From the NCBI RefSeq assembly GCF_001426545.1, contig NZ_LMEZ01000005.1, forward strand, positions 767,333 through 831,332: a stretch of 64,000 nucleotides of DNA. Direction: 5' to 3'. Below the pieces are notes generated by a model. It was not told the DNA's origin and did not search any database. It saw only the letters and a program-made list of their open reading frames with translations. A program made the translations under genes and the position numbers. Source of the stretch: Mycobacterium sp. Root135. Lineage in GTDB: Bacteria; Actinomycetota; Actinomycetes; Mycobacteriales; Mycobacteriaceae. Positions 45,578-58,011 of this stretch are shown piece by piece; the first letter of the stretch is position 1, and the number at the start of each line of letters is the position of its first letter.

Positions 45578-48500
45578 TTAGGGCTTGATCCGGATCTTGC
45601 CCGGCGAGTACAACCCGCTGTGGGTCGCGGAGCCCAGCTCGACCTGAGCCGGCTGTGCTTCCACGACGGTGTCGAACTTGCGCAGCGATCCCCAGTCCCG
45701 ACCCCAGTCGTGGTTCAGGTAGGTCGACATCAGGTTCTGCCGCAACAGCAGGTCGGTGATTCCGAGCAGGCCACCGTTGAGGCCGTCCTGCCAGGTGTCG
45801 GTGTCCTTGCGTTTGGCGTTGTAGTCCGGCGTGATGCGGAACTTCGGGATCTCGGTGACCCCGTTGGCGTGCAGCATCGGCTGCTGGCACGGGAACGCCA
45901 AGCCGACGGCCCAGTCCATCAGCACCGGCTGGGTCGAACCGACGTATTGCTGCACGGTCTTCAGCTCCGGAACACGCGGCGGGGTGACGGCAATCCAGTC
46001 ACCGGGCGTCAGCGACAGGTCCTCGGCCACGATCCGCACCGACGTCGCGTCGGCCGGGATCTGCGAGCGGTCGAAGCGCAGGTTGCGCCACGACGGGATG
46101 GGGCCGATGTCGTACGGAGTCACGCGACCCGCGGCCTGCGGTGCGCCGTCGGAACCCGTTCTGGCGTACTCCAATTCGATGCGCTGACCCTCGGTGCGAC
46201 CGTTGAAGATGCTGTTGCCGGTGATGCTGCCCGCGGCCGTGACCACGACCAGCGGGTGCGCGTCGTCCACGGCCGGCAACTGGTACCACGCCGACGTCAG
46301 CCGACTCTGTTGTTGCGCAGGCCCGTTGACGTACGTGCCAGCCAGCGGGACGCGCCGGGGGTCAAGACCGTACGGCAGCGGAACCGTCGACCCGTTCACC
46401 CCTGGGCTCGACAGCTTGACCGGTGCGTCCCAGTCGTAGTCGGTACCCGGGGTCGGCAGGTCGTTGCGGATCGCCTCGGCGACGATGTGCTGGGGCACGC
46501 CATTTGGGGTGAACCCCACGGCGCCAACACCACCCAGCGGGCCGAGGGGGCCGTAACTGCCCGGCAGGGCCGCCAGGAAACCGGCGTTGGAGTCCGGCTC
46601 GACTAGCACGTCGTCGGCCAGGCCACAGCCCCCGGTCAGGGCCTTGAGGTTCGAGGACGCATTCGAATACGTCGGGTACTGCCGCACCACGCCGACCAGC
46701 ATCGAGCCGACGAACACGACGACCATCAGCCCCGCCGTGACCGGAATCGGTGCCGCGGTCACGACCCGCACCAGCTTGCTCTCGGTGCGATCGCGCGCCA
46801 GGTGCAACCAGAAGGCCCACAGTGCGGCAATTCCGAAGAGCGCGAAGAAGATCGAGCTGACCGTCACCCCGCCGATCTTCGGCAGCGCGTTGTTGAACGG
46901 CACGCCGTAGCTGGAGACGTACCACCAGCCGTTGGTGCTGGAGAAGGTCAATGCGATGAGGAACAGCACCGCGGCGGTGAACGCCATCCGGTTGCGTGCC
47001 GAGCGCAGCACCGCGCGGGACACCAGCACCGTCGCGACCGCTGCCATGGCCGCGCCGACGGCGGCGAACAGGCCGAAGTGGTGCACCCACTTGGTGGGGG
47101 TGAACATCAGGAAGAACATGGTGCCGAAGATGATGCCGACGAGCCGCCACACGGGACCGCGCGCGACACCGGGGACCCGGCCGCGGCGCAGCATGATGAA
47201 CAGCGAGGCGAACAAGCTCAGCGCGGTGATGAAGAACCCGAACCGGCGCGACAGCGACCCGTCGACCGTCGGCAAGAACAGGTAGTAGTAGCGCAGGTTT
47301 TCGGTGTACCACGCCTGGCTTGGGCCGATTGCCGTGCGAATCTTGGTGGCCTCCAACACGGTTGCCAACGTCTGGTCGGCGAAGACGACCGCGAGGATGA
47401 CGGTGCCGGCGGCCAGCAGTGGCAACACCAGCGGCCACGTGCCGACGACGCGGTGACGGCGCACCAGGATGCGCAGCAGTGGGCGACCACCTGCCAAGAG
47501 CGCGGCGACGGCGATCAGGCCGGTCGGCTGGATGCCGAGGGTGAACGCGGCCGACACGATGGCCAGCGCGGCAGGGGTGAGCCGGCCGGAGATGATGGCT
47601 CGCTCGATCAGCACGTAGGTGATCAGCGCGCCGGTGGCGATCTGTCCCTCGGGCCGCAGCCCGTTGTTGAACGGCATCCACGCGGCCATCAGCACCAGGC
47701 CTGCGGCCCACGTCGCCGAACGGCTCGAGGCCACCGACGGGCCGAGCCGGGGCAGTACCTCGCGGGACAACAGCAGCCAGCACAGCAGCGCACAGATCAA
47801 GTCGGGCAAGCGCATCCAGATGCTGGCGTCGCTGACGTGCGTCATCAACGCGAGCACGTTGTAGAACCACCCGAAGGGATCCTCGGGGCTGCCGAACCAC
47901 CGGAAGTAGTTGGACATGTAGCCGGCCCGGTCGGCGACGCGGGCCATCTGCAGGATGTAGCCGTCGTCGGAGGAGTTGGCGCCGATGACGTGCCACATCA
48001 GGAATCCGAGTACCACCGCGACGTCGGTCGCCGTGAAGGTGCGCCACCGCGACGGGATGATGCGTTGCATGCGGCGGCCGTCGAGCTGGTCGAGACGCCA
48101 CAGGGCGACGAGTGAGACGACGGTGGCCACGATGGCGAGCAGCATCGCCGCGAGCTTCACGGCGGTCGGCTTGGTGGTGAACCGGGTGTCGACCGTCGCC
48201 GTCACCGAGAGTCCTTGCGGCGCAGGTCCGGTGAGGTCGGTGAAGATGCCGACGAAGTTGGGCCGCAGGTTGGGGTCGACGAATCCGGAGCGGAACTCCT
48301 TCTGCGGGTCGGTCGGATCGGTCATCCCGGGGAACGTGGCGAACGTGCCCGCCTCCGACGAGGTGATCTCCATGCGGGTGCATTCGCGGCCGAGGGCCCG
48401 GTACATCGGCATGGTCGCGACGACGACGTTGCGGTCGGTGACGGTGATGCGCTGGCCGTTGATCTTGCTGCTGACGTTGACGAACAGCGAGTTGAGCGCG

Positions 48501-48763
48501 GCGTCCTTGGTGTTGGGCGGGGCGGTGCCGAGCACTGTGCCGCCGCCGCGATTCGCCATGTCGCGGAACACGTCACACGGCACGGTGGCCGTCAGGGTGA
48601 CCGGTGTGAGCGTGATGAGCGGGGCGGTCACGTTGCCGACCTGCCCGCCCTGCGGCCAGTTCACCGTCGCGGTGGTCTGCACCACCGGCAGCAGGGGGGT
48701 CAGCACTGACAGCACGAAGCCGATCAGCCCCGAGATCATCGCCACCCAGCGGGTAGTCCTCAC
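45578..48763 (-). CDS. embB: Arabinosyltransferase EmbB
   Basis: A 1061-residue GT-C arabinosyltransferase adding alpha-1,3 arabinose branches in arabinogalactan with EmbA. About 13 membrane helices are followed by a large outer C-terminal part with a carbohydrate-binding module. The catalytic loop is [14 protein letters not shown]. The ethambutol-determining methionine is kept (Met273), but the residue before it is Gln272, where M. tuberculosis has Gly. GTG at 48763 overlaps the embA stop by 4 bp. The same frame stays open far upstream through embA; that extension is an artefact. It is the last Emb gene of the operon. Confidence 0.96.
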   Translation of the reverse strand: MRTTRWVAMISGLIGFVLSVLTPLLPVVQTTATVNWPQGGQVGNVTAPLITLTPVTLTATVPCDVFRDMANRGGGTVLGTAPPNTKDAALNSLFVNVSSKINGQRITVTDRNVVVATMPMYRALGRECTRMEITSSEAGTFATFPGMTDPTDPQKEFRSGFVDPNLRPNFVGIFTDLTGPAPQGLSVTATVDTRFTTKPTAVKLAAMLLAIVATVVSLVALWRLDQLDGRRMQRIIPSRWRTFTATDVAVVLGFLMWHVIGANSSDDGYILQMARVADRAGYMSNYFRWFGSPEDPFGWFYNVLALMTHVSDASIWMRLPDLICALLCWLLLSREVLPRLGPSVASSRSATWAAGLVLMAAWMPFNNGLRPEGQIATGALITYVLIERAIISGRLTPAALAIVSAAFTLGIQPTGLIAVAALLAGGRPLLRILVRRHRVVGTWPLVLPLLAAGTVILAVVFADQTLATVLEATKIRTAIGPSQAWYTENLRYYYLFLPTVDGSLSRRFGFFITALSLFASLFIMLRRGRVPGVARGPVWRLVGIIFGTMFFLMFTPTKWVHHFGLFAAVGAAMAAVATVLVSRAVLRSARNRMAFTAAVLFLIALTFSSTNGWWYVSSYGVPFNNALPKIGGVTVSSIFFALFGIAALWAFWLHLARDRTESKLVRVVTAAPIPVTAGLMVVVFVGSMLVGVVRQYPTYSNASSNLKALTGGCGLADDVLVEPDSNAGFLAALPGSYGPLGPLGGVGAVGFTPNGVPQHIVAEAIRNDLPTPGTDYDWDAPVKLSSPGVNGSTVPLPYGLDPRRVPLAGTYVNGPAQQQSRLTSAWYQLPAVDDAHPLVVVTAAGSITGNSIFNGRTEGQRIELEYARTGSDGAPQAAGRVTPYDIGPIPSWRNLRFDRSQIPADATSVRIVAEDLSLTPGDWIAVTPPRVPELKTVQQYVGSTQPVLMDWAVGLAFPCQQPMLHANGVTEIPKFRITPDYNAKRKDTDTWQDGLNGGLLGITDLLLRQNLMSTYLNHDWGRDWGSLRKFDTVVEAQPAQVELGSATHSGLYSPGKIRIKP

Positions 48764-51700
48764 TTGTCCGTCTCCAGTGGCAGGGCTCTGATGGGTCCGC
48801 GGCGGGTCCAGCCCAGAACGGTTTCGGCACCCTGGTCGACGGTCACGTCGGGAGCGGTCTGCGCGGGCACGATCCGGTCGTAGCGCTCGATCGTCCCCCA
48901 GTCGCGGTACCAGTCGCCGCTGAGGTAGGTCGGAACCGTCGACGTGCGCAGCAGCGCCTGGATGTAGAGGAAGGGTCCGCCGTCGTCGGCGGACTGCCAC
49001 TGGTTGGACGACACCACGACCTGCTTGGCGTTGGGCAGGATTCGGTAGTCCGGCAGCTCGGCGATGCCGAGGTGCTGCGACGCCGGTCGCTGGCACGGGA
49101 AGTTGGCTGCGGTGGCGATGTCCATCAGCACCGGCGTCGTCGACCCGAGGAACCGTTGCGCGGACTCCAGGGTCGGGACGCGCGGCGGGGTGAACGCGAA
49201 CCACTGGTCGGTGGACAGGTTCGGGTCGTCGGCGACGATGCGGGCGACGTTGGCCTCCGGTGGCGCCGACGCCAACGGGAAGCGCAGGTTGCGCCACGCC
49301 CGCTGCGGCACCAACGGGTCGATCGGCTCGACGGCGGCGAGCGCACGGAAGCTGCCGTCCGGATTGCGAACCCCCCATTGGAGTTTCAGCGACTGGCCGT
49401 AGTTGAAGTCGCCCTCTTCGTCGACCGACCAGATCGCGCCTGCGGCGGCGACGGTGACCAGCGGCCGGTCGGGCGTGCGGGGCGGCAGCTCGTACCAGGC
49501 CGACGTCGCCTTGGCGGCCGCGGTGTTCTCGTCGTAGCTGCCCATCACGGGGGTGCGTGCGGGGTCGAGCCCGAAGGGCAGGAACACGCGGGAGCCGTTG
49601 ACGCCCTCGGGTCCGTAGCCACCACCGGTGCCCGCGGAGAATCCGATGCCGACGTTGGGCTTGTCGGCCGACCCCGGTGAGTTGACGGTGCCGGGGTTGG
49701 CGGTGACGGGCTCGGGCGGCAACAGGCTGTCGCCGACGCCGTTCGGCGTGAAGCCCTGGGGGTCGGTGCCGCCGAGAGGGCCGTCTGGGCCGAACTGCTG
49801 ACCCGAAACGGGTTGCAGCAGGCCGGCGTTGGGGTCGGTCTCGACCAACACGGCGTCGGCCATCGCGCAGCTGGTTGCGCTGAGGCCGGAGGCCAACGCG
49901 TCGACGTCCGCCTTGGCGGTGGTGTAGTTCGGGTAGCGGGCCGCGGCGCCCTTGACCATCGAGCCGACCTCGAGCAGCACCATCAGCGTCGCGACCACCA
50001 GCAGCGGGGTGGAGGCCAGCACTCGGTTGCGCCGGGTGTTCTCGACCTCGACGTGCCCGGTGTAGTCCATGCGGAAGTGCAGCCAGCCGGCCAGCAGACC
50101 GGTCAGGATCGCCAACCCGAGGAACATCGACGTCACGGGCTGACCCACGATCACCGGCTGCTTGTCGAACCACGGCACGCCGTAGTTGCCGACGTAGAAC
50201 CAGCCGTTGATGCCCGAGGTGGCCCACGCCAGGACGAACAGCAGGGCCGTCACGTAGAGCGCGAGGTTGCGGCGACTGTGCAGCCCGACGCGGGAGAAGG
50301 TGAAGGCGGTGACGGCGCCCAACGCGCCGGCCAGCCCGGCGAACGCGCCGAACTGGACGGCCCACTTCGTCGGGGTGAACGTCAGCAGCAGCAGGCCGAC
50401 CGCCGTGGTGCCGAGCAGTCGCCAGACCGGTGCGGTCGCCATGCCGGGCAGGGTGCCGCGGCGCAGGATGACCGCCAGCAGGCCGAAGAGGCACAGCAGC
50501 AGAATCAGCACCGAGAAACGGCGGGTCAGCGAGCCGTCCACGCTGTCCTCGACGGTGAGGAAGTAGTAGCGCAGGAACTCCTGGTACCAGGAGATGGTGG
50601 GGCCGACGGTGTACTTGATCCTCGCGGACTCGGCGACGGTGGCCAACGTCTGGTCGCGGAACACGATGACGAAGACCACCGACAGGGATGCGGCGAAGGC
50701 GGCGATCGGGGCGAGCGCTCCGGTGCGCCTGGCGCGGACGTTCCTGGCGATGGCGCGGGAGCCGACCAACAGCGGGGCGATCGCGATCAGGCCCTGCGGG
50801 GCCAGCGTGACGCTGAACATCGCGACGACGATCGCGACTGCCGCGGGCCAGGACCGGCGGACGCCAATCGCGTATTCGACGAGGACCCACGTCAGCAGCG
50901 CGCCGAAGGCGATCAACGGTTCGGGTCGCAGGCCGTTGTTGAACGGCAGCCACGCGGCGAGGAACACCGCGGCGCCGGTCCAGACGGCCACCCGGTTGTC
51001 GGCCAGTCGCCTGCCGAGCCGGGGCAGTACCCAGCGGCTCAGCAGCATCCAGGTGGCGAGTGCGGCCAGCGTGGCTGGCAGTCGCATCCACACCCCGGCG
51101 GTGCTGATCGTCGCGAGGTGCGCGAGGACGGACTGATACCAGTCGAACGGCGCCTCGGTAGCGCCGAAGTATCGGTAGTAGTTGGCGACGTAGCCGGCGT
51201 CGCCGGACACCCGCGCCATGGTCAGGTTGTAGCCGTCGTCCGACGAGATCGCCCCGACGACGTGCCAGAGCAGCAGGGTGCCGACGACGGCAGCATCGGC
51301 GAGCCAGGTGGCCACGCCTGCGCGCCAGAACCGGCGCCAGGCGCCCGTGGCGCGACGGCTGACGCCAATGTCGCCGCCAGCGCGGCTCCGGAAATCCAGC
51401 AGGGCCAGCGCCACGATCGAGGCGATGGTGGCCAGCACGCCGAGGACCATCAGCGCGGTCTTCAGTGCGGTCGGTGAGGTGATGAAGCGGGTGTCGACGT
51501 CGACCCGGGCGGACAGGCCGGGCTGGGGAGCGGCCTTCAGGTCGGTGAAGACGCCGGCCACCTGAGGCTTCTTCTCCGGTGCGAGGGTGCCGGTCGCACC
51601 GGGGATGCCGACGAAGTCCGCGCCGACGCCGCCGACGTTGGCCCAGACGTGCAGCGAGCTGCAGGCGCCGGAGGTGACGGCCTGCCGTGGCGCGACGGCG

Positions 51701-52092
51701 GCCACCGAGTCACGGAACGCGACGATGACGCTGTCGGCGGTGGCCCTGACGAACAGGCCGTTGCGGCCTGCGTCGATGCCCCCGTCGGGGATGGTCGACA
51801 GGACGATGCCGCCCGCGGCGGGCAGCGTGGAAATCGCCTGGCAGGGGATGGTCGCGTCGAGCGCCAGCGGGGCGCCGGAGACCAACGGAGCGGTGACGTC
51901 GGTGATCAAACCGTCGGCTCCGACGCCTTGCGGCCACAGGATCGCGGCCGTCGTCTGCTTGACGGGAAGGAGGGGAGTCAGAGCGCACAGCAGGAGTCCC
52001 AGGGCCCCCGCGATGATCGCGATGAGTCGTAGGGTCCTGGCGGGCACGAGGTTCGATGCTAGGCGACGTACTCGTGTGCGCTGCGTCGCCAT
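48760..52092 (-). CDS. embA: Arabinosyltransferase EmbA
   Basis: A 1110-residue GT-C arabinosyltransferase that pairs with EmbB on arabinogalactan. It has the catalytic loop [14 protein letters not shown], the Emb proline-rich loop region and the outer C-terminal domain ([25 protein letters not shown]). The residue after DDGY is Asn, as opposed to Ile in EmbB and EmbC, in line with known EmbA differences. The start ATG at 52092 gives [13 protein letters not shown]; it follows the embC stop by 7 bp. Its stop overlaps embB. Confidence 0.96.
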   Translation of the reverse strand: MATQRTRVRRLASNLVPARTLRLIAIIAGALGLLLCALTPLLPVKQTTAAILWPQGVGADGLITDVTAPLVSGAPLALDATIPCQAISTLPAAGGIVLSTIPDGGIDAGRNGLFVRATADSVIVAFRDSVAAVAPRQAVTSGACSSLHVWANVGGVGADFVGIPGATGTLAPEKKPQVAGVFTDLKAAPQPGLSARVDVDTRFITSPTALKTALMVLGVLATIASIVALALLDFRSRAGGDIGVSRRATGAWRRFWRAGVATWLADAAVVGTLLLWHVVGAISSDDGYNLTMARVSGDAGYVANYYRYFGATEAPFDWYQSVLAHLATISTAGVWMRLPATLAALATWMLLSRWVLPRLGRRLADNRVAVWTGAAVFLAAWLPFNNGLRPEPLIAFGALLTWVLVEYAIGVRRSWPAAVAIVVAMFSVTLAPQGLIAIAPLLVGSRAIARNVRARRTGALAPIAAFAASLSVVFVIVFRDQTLATVAESARIKYTVGPTISWYQEFLRYYFLTVEDSVDGSLTRRFSVLILLLCLFGLLAVILRRGTLPGMATAPVWRLLGTTAVGLLLLTFTPTKWAVQFGAFAGLAGALGAVTAFTFSRVGLHSRRNLALYVTALLFVLAWATSGINGWFYVGNYGVPWFDKQPVIVGQPVTSMFLGLAILTGLLAGWLHFRMDYTGHVEVENTRRNRVLASTPLLVVATLMVLLEVGSMVKGAAARYPNYTTAKADVDALASGLSATSCAMADAVLVETDPNAGLLQPVSGQQFGPDGPLGGTDPQGFTPNGVGDSLLPPEPVTANPGTVNSPGSADKPNVGIGFSAGTGGGYGPEGVNGSRVFLPFGLDPARTPVMGSYDENTAAAKATSAWYELPPRTPDRPLVTVAAAGAIWSVDEEGDFNYGQSLKLQWGVRNPDGSFRALAAVEPIDPLVPQRAWRNLRFPLASAPPEANVARIVADDPNLSTDQWFAFTPPRVPTLESAQRFLGSTTPVLMDIATAANFPCQRPASQHLGIAELPDYRILPNAKQVVVSSNQWQSADDGGPFLYIQALLRTSTVPTYLSGDWYRDWGTIERYDRIVPAQTAPDVTVDQGAETVLGWTRRGPIRALPLETDK

Positions 52093-52099
52093 GCGGGCC

Positions 52100-55000
52100 T
52101 CAGCTCAAACGAAGAGGCCCGGGGCTCCACAATCCGCTGCGTGTGGCGGTGCCAAGATCCAGCCGCGCGGGCTGGGCGTTGGGGTACCACGGGGTCAACT
52201 TCTGCAGGGCGCCCCAGTCGCGGAACCAGTCGTCCTTCAGATACGTCGGGACGGGCACGGCACGCACCAGGAGTTCGGTGATGCCCAACGGGCCGCCGCC
52301 GAGGTAGTCCATGACGGGCGAGTTCGCCTCGGCGCCGAAGCGGTCCGGCAAGATGCGCCACTTGGGTACTTCGGTGACGCCGTTCTGGTGCCCGAACGGT
52401 CGCTGACACGGGAACGCCAGCCCGACGAGCCAGTCGAGCAGCACCGGGTCGGTGGAGCCGACGACCTCTTGAAGCGTCTTCAGTAGCGGGATCCGCGGCG
52501 GGGTCACCGCGATCCAGTGCTGGGGTGCGAGGTCCTGGTCGGAGGCAACGAGCCGGACCTGGGTGGCCTGCGACGGGATCGCGCTCAGCGGGACGCGAAG
52601 GTTGCGCCACGCCGGGACGGCGCCGACGTCGCCGAAGCCGACGCTGCCGCCGGGCTGGCCGCTGGCCGCCTGCTCGTCGGTCGCCCACTGGACCGTCACC
52701 TCGCCCGGGTCGAACCGGCCGGCGGCCGCGACCACCAACACTGGGCCCGCCTGATCGCGCGGCGGCAAGCGGTACCAAGCCGACCGCAGTTGGGCCGGCT
52801 GCTGCGTGCCCGAGCGCCAGCTGCCCATCACCGGCGTCGTGGCGGGGTTGAGGTTGTAGGGGAGTCGCGCCCGCGAGCCGTTGACGCCCGCGGCGGCCGT
52901 GGTGCCGCCCTCGGTGCCCGGCTCGCTTCCGCTGGCGCCCGATCCGTCGGAGTCGGCGAAGTTGTCGCTGCCCTCTGGTTCGGAGACGGGGTCGGCCGAG
53001 AGGTCAGCAGGAATTCCGTTGGGGCCGAAGCCTTGTGACGACGGACCGAGAGCGACGCCCACCGGCGAGCTGACCGGCGTCAGCATGCCCGCGTTGGGGT
53101 CCTGCTCGACGAGGACGTCGGTGGCCAGCCCGCAGGTCTTGCCCGTGAGCGCCTCGAGGTTGGACCGGCCGACGGTCCAGGCGGGGTACTGCTCGACCAT
53201 CGCGACGGTCAGCGACATCACCTCGAAGACCACCAGCGCCCACACCACGATGGTCAGCGGCACCCCGGCCACCCCGGACCAGCGCCGTGGCTTGCTCGGC
53301 GGCGACGCGTCGCGGCCGGTGAAGTGCAGCCACGCCGCCACCAGAAGGGCGACGACGGACAGGCCAAGCAGGATGGTGGTGAAGCCGAACTTGTACTGCG
53401 GGAACTGATTCGACCACGGAACGCCGAAGTTCGACACGTACCACCAGCCGTTGACACTGGCGAACGAGAACGCCGTCATGAACAGGACGATGGCGGCGAA
53501 GATGGTGCGGTTGCGGCGCGACCTCATCGCCGTGGCGGCGACCGCGACGGCCGCCAGCGCCCCGAGTGACCCGGCGAGTCCGGCGAAGACACCGAAGTGG
53601 TGGGTCCACTTCGTCGGCGTGAACATCATCATGAGGAACGAGATGATCGTGATGCCGATGATGCGTCTGGCCGGTCCCGCGGCGGTCCCGGGAATTCGGC
53701 CCTTGCGCAACGACATTGCGACCGACACGGCCAGTGCGAGCAGCAGCGCGAGGACGGCGAAGCGGCGGGCCACCGAGCCGTCGGGGCTGGCCATGAACAG
53801 GCGTTCGTATCGGATGTGCTCGTCGAACCAGGCGAGGCTGGGGCCGACGTCCGACTTGAAGCTGCTGGCCTGGAGTTCGGCGACAAGGGTCTGGTCGCGG
53901 AAGATCAGGAAGATGGTGACGGTGCCCGCCGCGGCGATCGGCGCCAGCAGCGCCCAGTAACCGAACCGTGACACATGAGCGGCCACAATGGTTTTCAGCG
54001 GACCGATGGCGACGAGCAGCGCGCCGACCGCGGCGATGCCGGTGGGCCCGGAGAACAGGGTGAGCGCACCGATGATGATAGCGATCGCGACCGGGAGAAG
54101 CCTGCTGGTGGCGACGCCACGTTCCACCGAACACCAGGTGAGCAAGATTCCCAGGGCGATGATCGGTTCGGGTCGCAGGCCGTTGTTGAGCGGCAACCAG
54201 AACGCCAGGAACATGCCTGCCGCGGTCCACGCCGCCGCGCGGCTGGTCTTGACCGCGTGACCAAGGCGCGGGATGACCTCGCGGCTGATCACCCACCAGC
54301 TCGCCAGGGCCATCAGCAGCGTGGGCAGCCGCACCCACACGCTCGCGGTGCTGACGTGCGCCCACAGCGCGAGCAGGTCGTAGTACCACCCGAACGGCGC
54401 TTCCGGCGTACCGAACCAGCGGTAGTAGTTGGCCATGTAGCCGGCGTGCTCCGACACCCGCGCCATCGTCAGGATGTAGCCGTCGTCGGAGGTGTTGGCG
54501 CCGACGAAGTGCCACCACAGCAGGACCGCGGTGACGAGGCCGTCCAGCGGCGTCAGAGACCACCAGCGGGGCGGGAGGAACCTGCGGTGCCGCACACCGT
54601 CGGCGCTGTCGAGGACGTGCAGGGCGCCGAGGGAGACGACGGTCATCGCGATGCCGACGATCATCGCCAGCAGCTTGAGCAGCGTGGGGGAGGTGCTGTA
54701 GCGGGAGTCGACGGTGGCCGAGAACTGAAGGCCTGGCGGAGCGGGCCCGGTGAGGTCGGTGAAGACGCCGACGACCTGGGGTCGGAAGTCGTACCCGCTG
54801 CGTTCGCCTCGAAGCGGGTCGCCGGGCTTGGCCTGGCCGTCGGCGTCCGGTCCCTCGACGAGTCCGACGAACTCGGCGGTGACCTTGTCGGCGTGGGCGG
54901 TGAACGTCAACTGCTGGCAGGCGGGGCTGAGCACCTCGGTCAGCGGCGCGCTGACCACGGGAGTGTTGCGCACGATGACGAGCAGGTCACCCCCGACCCG

Positions 55001-55369
55001 CTCGACAAGCAGGCCGCGGTCGACGGCCTTGGGCGCCTGCTTCGGGACGGTGGACAGCAGTACGGTCCGATTGGCGTTCTCGGCGCCCATCAGACCCGCC
55101 ACGGCGCGGCAGGGGATGGTCACGTTCATGTCGGTCGGCACGTAACCGATCAGCGGAGCGTCGACGCTCTGCATCACGCCGTTCTGCGGCCAGTTGATCG
55201 TGGCGGTGGTCTGGGTGACCGGCAGGAATGGCGTCGCGATCGCCAGCAGTGACCCCAGCAAACCGGCGACGATGGCGACGAGGCGGGCGGTTCTGTGGTT
55301 GGCCCCGGCACCTGTCACGGGGCTAGATGATAGTTCCCCGTTCGCGGGGACCTCACCGGTCATGATCAT
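52100..55369 (-). CDS. embC: Arabinosyltransferase EmbC
   Basis: A 1089-residue GT-C arabinosyltransferase extending the arabinan of lipoarabinomannan. The catalytic loop is [20 protein letters not shown]. The C-terminal domain carries a Gly/Ser/Glu-rich insert (about residues 795-825). The aftA stop and the start are contiguous (TAAATG), so translation is coupled; ATG at 55363 is an alternative start. EmbC is told apart from EmbA and EmbB by its first place in the operon and by the MTGEVP-type N-terminus. Confidence 0.96.
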   Translation of the reverse strand: MIMTGEVPANGELSSSPVTGAGANHRTARLVAIVAGLLGSLLAIATPFLPVTQTTATINWPQNGVMQSVDAPLIGYVPTDMNVTIPCRAVAGLMGAENANRTVLLSTVPKQAPKAVDRGLLVERVGGDLLVIVRNTPVVSAPLTEVLSPACQQLTFTAHADKVTAEFVGLVEGPDADGQAKPGDPLRGERSGYDFRPQVVGVFTDLTGPAPPGLQFSATVDSRYSTSPTLLKLLAMIVGIAMTVVSLGALHVLDSADGVRHRRFLPPRWWSLTPLDGLVTAVLLWWHFVGANTSDDGYILTMARVSEHAGYMANYYRWFGTPEAPFGWYYDLLALWAHVSTASVWVRLPTLLMALASWWVISREVIPRLGHAVKTSRAAAWTAAGMFLAFWLPLNNGLRPEPIIALGILLTWCSVERGVATSRLLPVAIAIIIGALTLFSGPTGIAAVGALLVAIGPLKTIVAAHVSRFGYWALLAPIAAAGTVTIFLIFRDQTLVAELQASSFKSDVGPSLAWFDEHIRYERLFMASPDGSVARRFAVLALLLALAVSVAMSLRKGRIPGTAAGPARRIIGITIISFLMMMFTPTKWTHHFGVFAGLAGSLGALAAVAVAATAMRSRRNRTIFAAIVLFMTAFSFASVNGWWYVSNFGVPWSNQFPQYKFGFTTILLGLSVVALLVAAWLHFTGRDASPPSKPRRWSGVAGVPLTIVVWALVVFEVMSLTVAMVEQYPAWTVGRSNLEALTGKTCGLATDVLVEQDPNAGMLTPVSSPVGVALGPSSQGFGPNGIPADLSADPVSEPEGSDNFADSDGSGASGSEPGTEGGTTAAAGVNGSRARLPYNLNPATTPVMGSWRSGTQQPAQLRSAWYRLPPRDQAGPVLVVAAAGRFDPGEVTVQWATDEQAASGQPGGSVGFGDVGAVPAWRNLRVPLSAIPSQATQVRLVASDQDLAPQHWIAVTPPRIPLLKTLQEVVGSTDPVLLDWLVGLAFPCQRPFGHQNGVTEVPKWRILPDRFGAEANSPVMDYLGGGPLGITELLVRAVPVPTYLKDDWFRDWGALQKLTPWYPNAQPARLDLGTATRSGLWSPGPLRLS

Positions 55370-57223
55370 TTACCGCCGGATCGCCAGGACGAACGGCCCG
55401 ATGTCGGACACGGCCCACCGCGGATCGTCGAAGAGCGCGGCGTCGAGTGCCACCTGGTAGCGGCGCACGTTGGGCTGATTCGGGTAGACGTCGCTGGCCA
55501 GCCGCAGCGTGTAGGTGTCGTTGGCCCCGTGCCGCATCAGGAAGACGGTCGGCGCCTGCCAGGGCAGGGTGTCGAGGGCGGTGACGAACTTGTCGGGCGA
55601 GGTGATCGTCGCCCAGTTCTCGATGGCCGCCGACCGCTCCTTGAACTGGGCGAGGGGGTTGGCGTAGTGCGACGTCAGGCCCTGGAAGCCGTAGTACGGG
55701 TAGTAGGCCAGGAAGCTGTAGTCGGCGGTCAGCACCACGGTTTCGTTGCGGGGTCTACCGGTGACTTCGGCGATCTTCGCGTCGACCGCGCGGTAGTACT
55801 GTTCGGCGCCCGGGGGGCGACGGTCGGCGCGTTGACCGCTGCCGTCGGTGTCGGTGTAGGCCACGACGATGTCGGGTCGCAGCACGTCGGGGATGTCCTG
55901 AGTGAACGTGATGGCACCGAGCGCGCCGACCGCCGCGCCGGCGGCGACGACCCGTTGCCGGGTTCGTGGGGTGTACCGAGAGGCGATGGCGACGGTGGCT
56001 TCGACGAACCCGAACGCGCCCGCCGCCGTCAGCAGCACCGTCAGGGTGGGCTGCAGCCGGAAGGACAGCAGCGTGGTGCCCAGCAGCGTGGTGACCATCG
56101 ACAACAGCGACCACGCGTAGACGGCGAGGACGCCGACGGCGAGTGCGCCCGCACGCGTTGAGCTGCGCGCATAGACCACCATCCACAGCGTGCCGACCAT
56201 GCACAGCGCGCCCAACAGGGTGAAGTCGAGCATCGGGAACGTCAGCTGGGCGCCGTCGGCGGGCAGGTAGTGCAGGGCGGTGCCGGTGTCGGCGGGCACG
56301 CCCTTGGACGCGGCCAGGAAGTACGGCGCCCAGTGGATCAGCGCGATGACGCCCGCGATGACGGCGATGACGGCGAGCCGCAGCACGGGCCCCCAGCTGC
56401 GCCGGGTGACGGCGGCGAGCAGAGCCATGATCGTCACGGTGAACGCGGCGTATCCGAGGAGAAGCGTGTAGAACAGCGCCGCCAGCCCGAGGAAGAGCCC
56501 GACGCCGACGACGGCCGCCCAGCCGTTGCCCTTGTCGCGGTCGGCCCGCAACCCCGACCACGCCAGCACGAACACCGGCGGCAACAGCACGGTGATGATG
56601 GCGGCGTACGGCTCGGCGGTGGCGTAGGCGAGCGTGGCCGCGGCGGTCGCCGTCGAGACCACCAGGGCGAGCTCGAAGCGGATCATCGCCGTCCACAGCA
56701 CCAGCGCGACGGCGATCGCCGCGGTGATCGACACGATCGACCACGGCTTGAACATCTCCCAGGCGGGTGTGCCGGTCAGGTCGGCGAGCCGGCCGCCCAG
56801 CCAGAACCAGCCGCTCGGGTAGTACGGCGGCAGACCGATGTAGGTCATGTCGTGCGGCGCCGCGGTGTCGGTGAAGCGGGTCAGGTACTCGGTGCGGAAC
56901 TGCTGGTCGACGGAGACGCCGAAGAGGTACAGCTTGGTGGCGCCCAACGGCATTGCCAGCGTGACTGCCGACAACGCGGAGAGGAACACCACCGAGACGG
57001 CCCTGGCGATCAGCCGTCGGTTGGCGCGCCACAGCCAGCCCGCGGCGAAAATCCCTGCCAGGCAAGTGAACTGACCAACGGTGGTGAGTGCGTGCAGCTG
57101 GTTCGACGAGTTGAACGCGGGCCACTCGACCCGGGCGATCGCCACCAGCGAGATGCCGGCGACGACGACTGCCACGACGACGGCGGCCGCCATGTGGGCG
57201 GCCGTCCGCAGCGCCTGAGACAC
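55370..57223 (-). CDS. aftA: Arabinofuranosyltransferase AftA
   Basis: A 617-residue GT-C membrane enzyme that places the first arabinose on galactan from decaprenyl-phosphoryl-arabinose. About 11-13 helices precede a C-terminal outer domain. The loop [14 protein letters not shown] is characteristic. GTG at 57223 lies 5 bp after the dprE2 stop; the longer frame to 57310 would run into dprE2. It sits between the donor-making enzymes DprE1/DprE2 and the Emb polymerases, matching the order of the pathway. Confidence 0.94.
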   Translation of the reverse strand: MSQALRTAAHMAAAVVVAVVVAGISLVAIARVEWPAFNSSNQLHALTTVGQFTCLAGIFAAGWLWRANRRLIARAVSVVFLSALSAVTLAMPLGATKLYLFGVSVDQQFRTEYLTRFTDTAAPHDMTYIGLPPYYPSGWFWLGGRLADLTGTPAWEMFKPWSIVSITAAIAVALVLWTAMIRFELALVVSTATAAATLAYATAEPYAAIITVLLPPVFVLAWSGLRADRDKGNGWAAVVGVGLFLGLAALFYTLLLGYAAFTVTIMALLAAVTRRSWGPVLRLAVIAVIAGVIALIHWAPYFLAASKGVPADTGTALHYLPADGAQLTFPMLDFTLLGALCMVGTLWMVVYARSSTRAGALAVGVLAVYAWSLLSMVTTLLGTTLLSFRLQPTLTVLLTAAGAFGFVEATVAIASRYTPRTRQRVVAAGAAVGALGAITFTQDIPDVLRPDIVVAYTDTDGSGQRADRRPPGAEQYYRAVDAKIAEVTGRPRNETVVLTADYSFLAYYPYYGFQGLTSHYANPLAQFKERSAAIENWATITSPDKFVTALDTLPWQAPTVFLMRHGANDTYTLRLASDVYPNQPNVRRYQVALDAALFDDPRWAVSDIGPFVLAIRR

Positions 57224-57228
57224 GAGGA

Positions 57229-58011
57229 TCAGATCGGCAGCTTGCGGAAGATCGGCCGCGGCACGTGCCGCAGCACCATCATCACGTACCGGAACGCGCC
57301 CGGCGCCCACACCAGGTCCTTGCCCTTGGCGGATGCGGTGACGGCCAGTTCGGCGACGTACTCCTTGTCAACGGTCATCGGGGCTTCCTTCGCGCCGGTG
57401 GCCGCCAGGTAGTCGACTGTGGTCTTGGTACGAACCTGTCCCGGCCGGATGACGAGCACGCGAACGCCGAACTCGCGCAGCGCTTCTCCCAGTCCGAGGT
57501 AGAAGCCGTCGAGCCCGGCCTTGGTGCTGCCGTAGACGAAGTTGGAGCGTCGTACCCGTTCGCCTGCCGCGCTGCTCATGGCGATGATGCGACCGGAACC
57601 CTGGGCGCGCATCTTCTCGCCGAGCAGGACGCCGACGGAAACGGCTGCGGTGTAGTTGATTCCGGCGATCTGGACGGCCTTGCGCTGGTTCTGCCACAGC
57701 TCCTCGGCGTCACCGAGCAAGCCGAAGGCCACGACGGCGACATCGACGTCACCGTTCGCCCAGGCCTGGTCGATCACGGCCGGGTGGCCGTCGGTGTCGA
57801 CGCCGTCGAAGTCGACCCACTCGACCGACTTGGCTCCCGCGGAGGTCATCGCGGCGATGGCGTCGGCCTTGCGGGGGTGGTCGGGCAGGTCGGCGAGGAT
57901 CACGCGTGCCGAGGCGTCGCGCAGGAAGCGTTCGGCGATGGCCAGCCCGATCTCGGACGTGCCGCCGAGGACGAGGATGGCCTGGGGGTTGCCCACGGCG
58001 TCAAACACCAT
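57229..58011 (-). CDS. dprE2: Decaprenylphosphoryl-2-keto-ribose reductase DprE2
   Basis: A 260-residue SDR that reduces the keto intermediate to decaprenyl-phosphoryl-arabinose using NADH. The nucleotide motif is [10 protein letters not shown] and the catalytic YGSTKAG is present, with MSSAAG giving the serine. ATG at 58011 follows the dprE1 stop directly (TAAATG). With DprE1 it forms the two-step epimerase. Confidence 0.96.
   Translation of the reverse strand: MVFDAVGNPQAILVLGGTSEIGLAIAERFLRDASARVILADLPDHPRKADAIAAMTSAGAKSVEWVDFDGVDTDGHPAVIDQAWANGDVDVAVVAFGLLGDAEELWQNQRKAVQIAGINYTAAVSVGVLLGEKMRAQGSGRIIAMSSAAGERVRRSNFVYGSTKAGLDGFYLGLGEALREFGVRVLVIRPGQVRTKTTVDYLAATGAKEAPMTVDKEYVAELAVTASAKGKDLVWAPGAFRYVMMVLRHVPRPIFRKLPI

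Noticed and set aside
45578..51091. 1837-residue frame joining embB with upstream sequence
   Set aside because: Only the part from 48763 is EmbB. The rest is an out-of-frame reading of embA, which has its own conserved product.
46802..51477. Long plus-strand open frames opposite embB and embA (437 and 554 residues)
   Set aside because: Their products are dominated by Gln, Arg, Glu and Gly with no recognisable fold and lie opposite conserved arabinosyltransferases.
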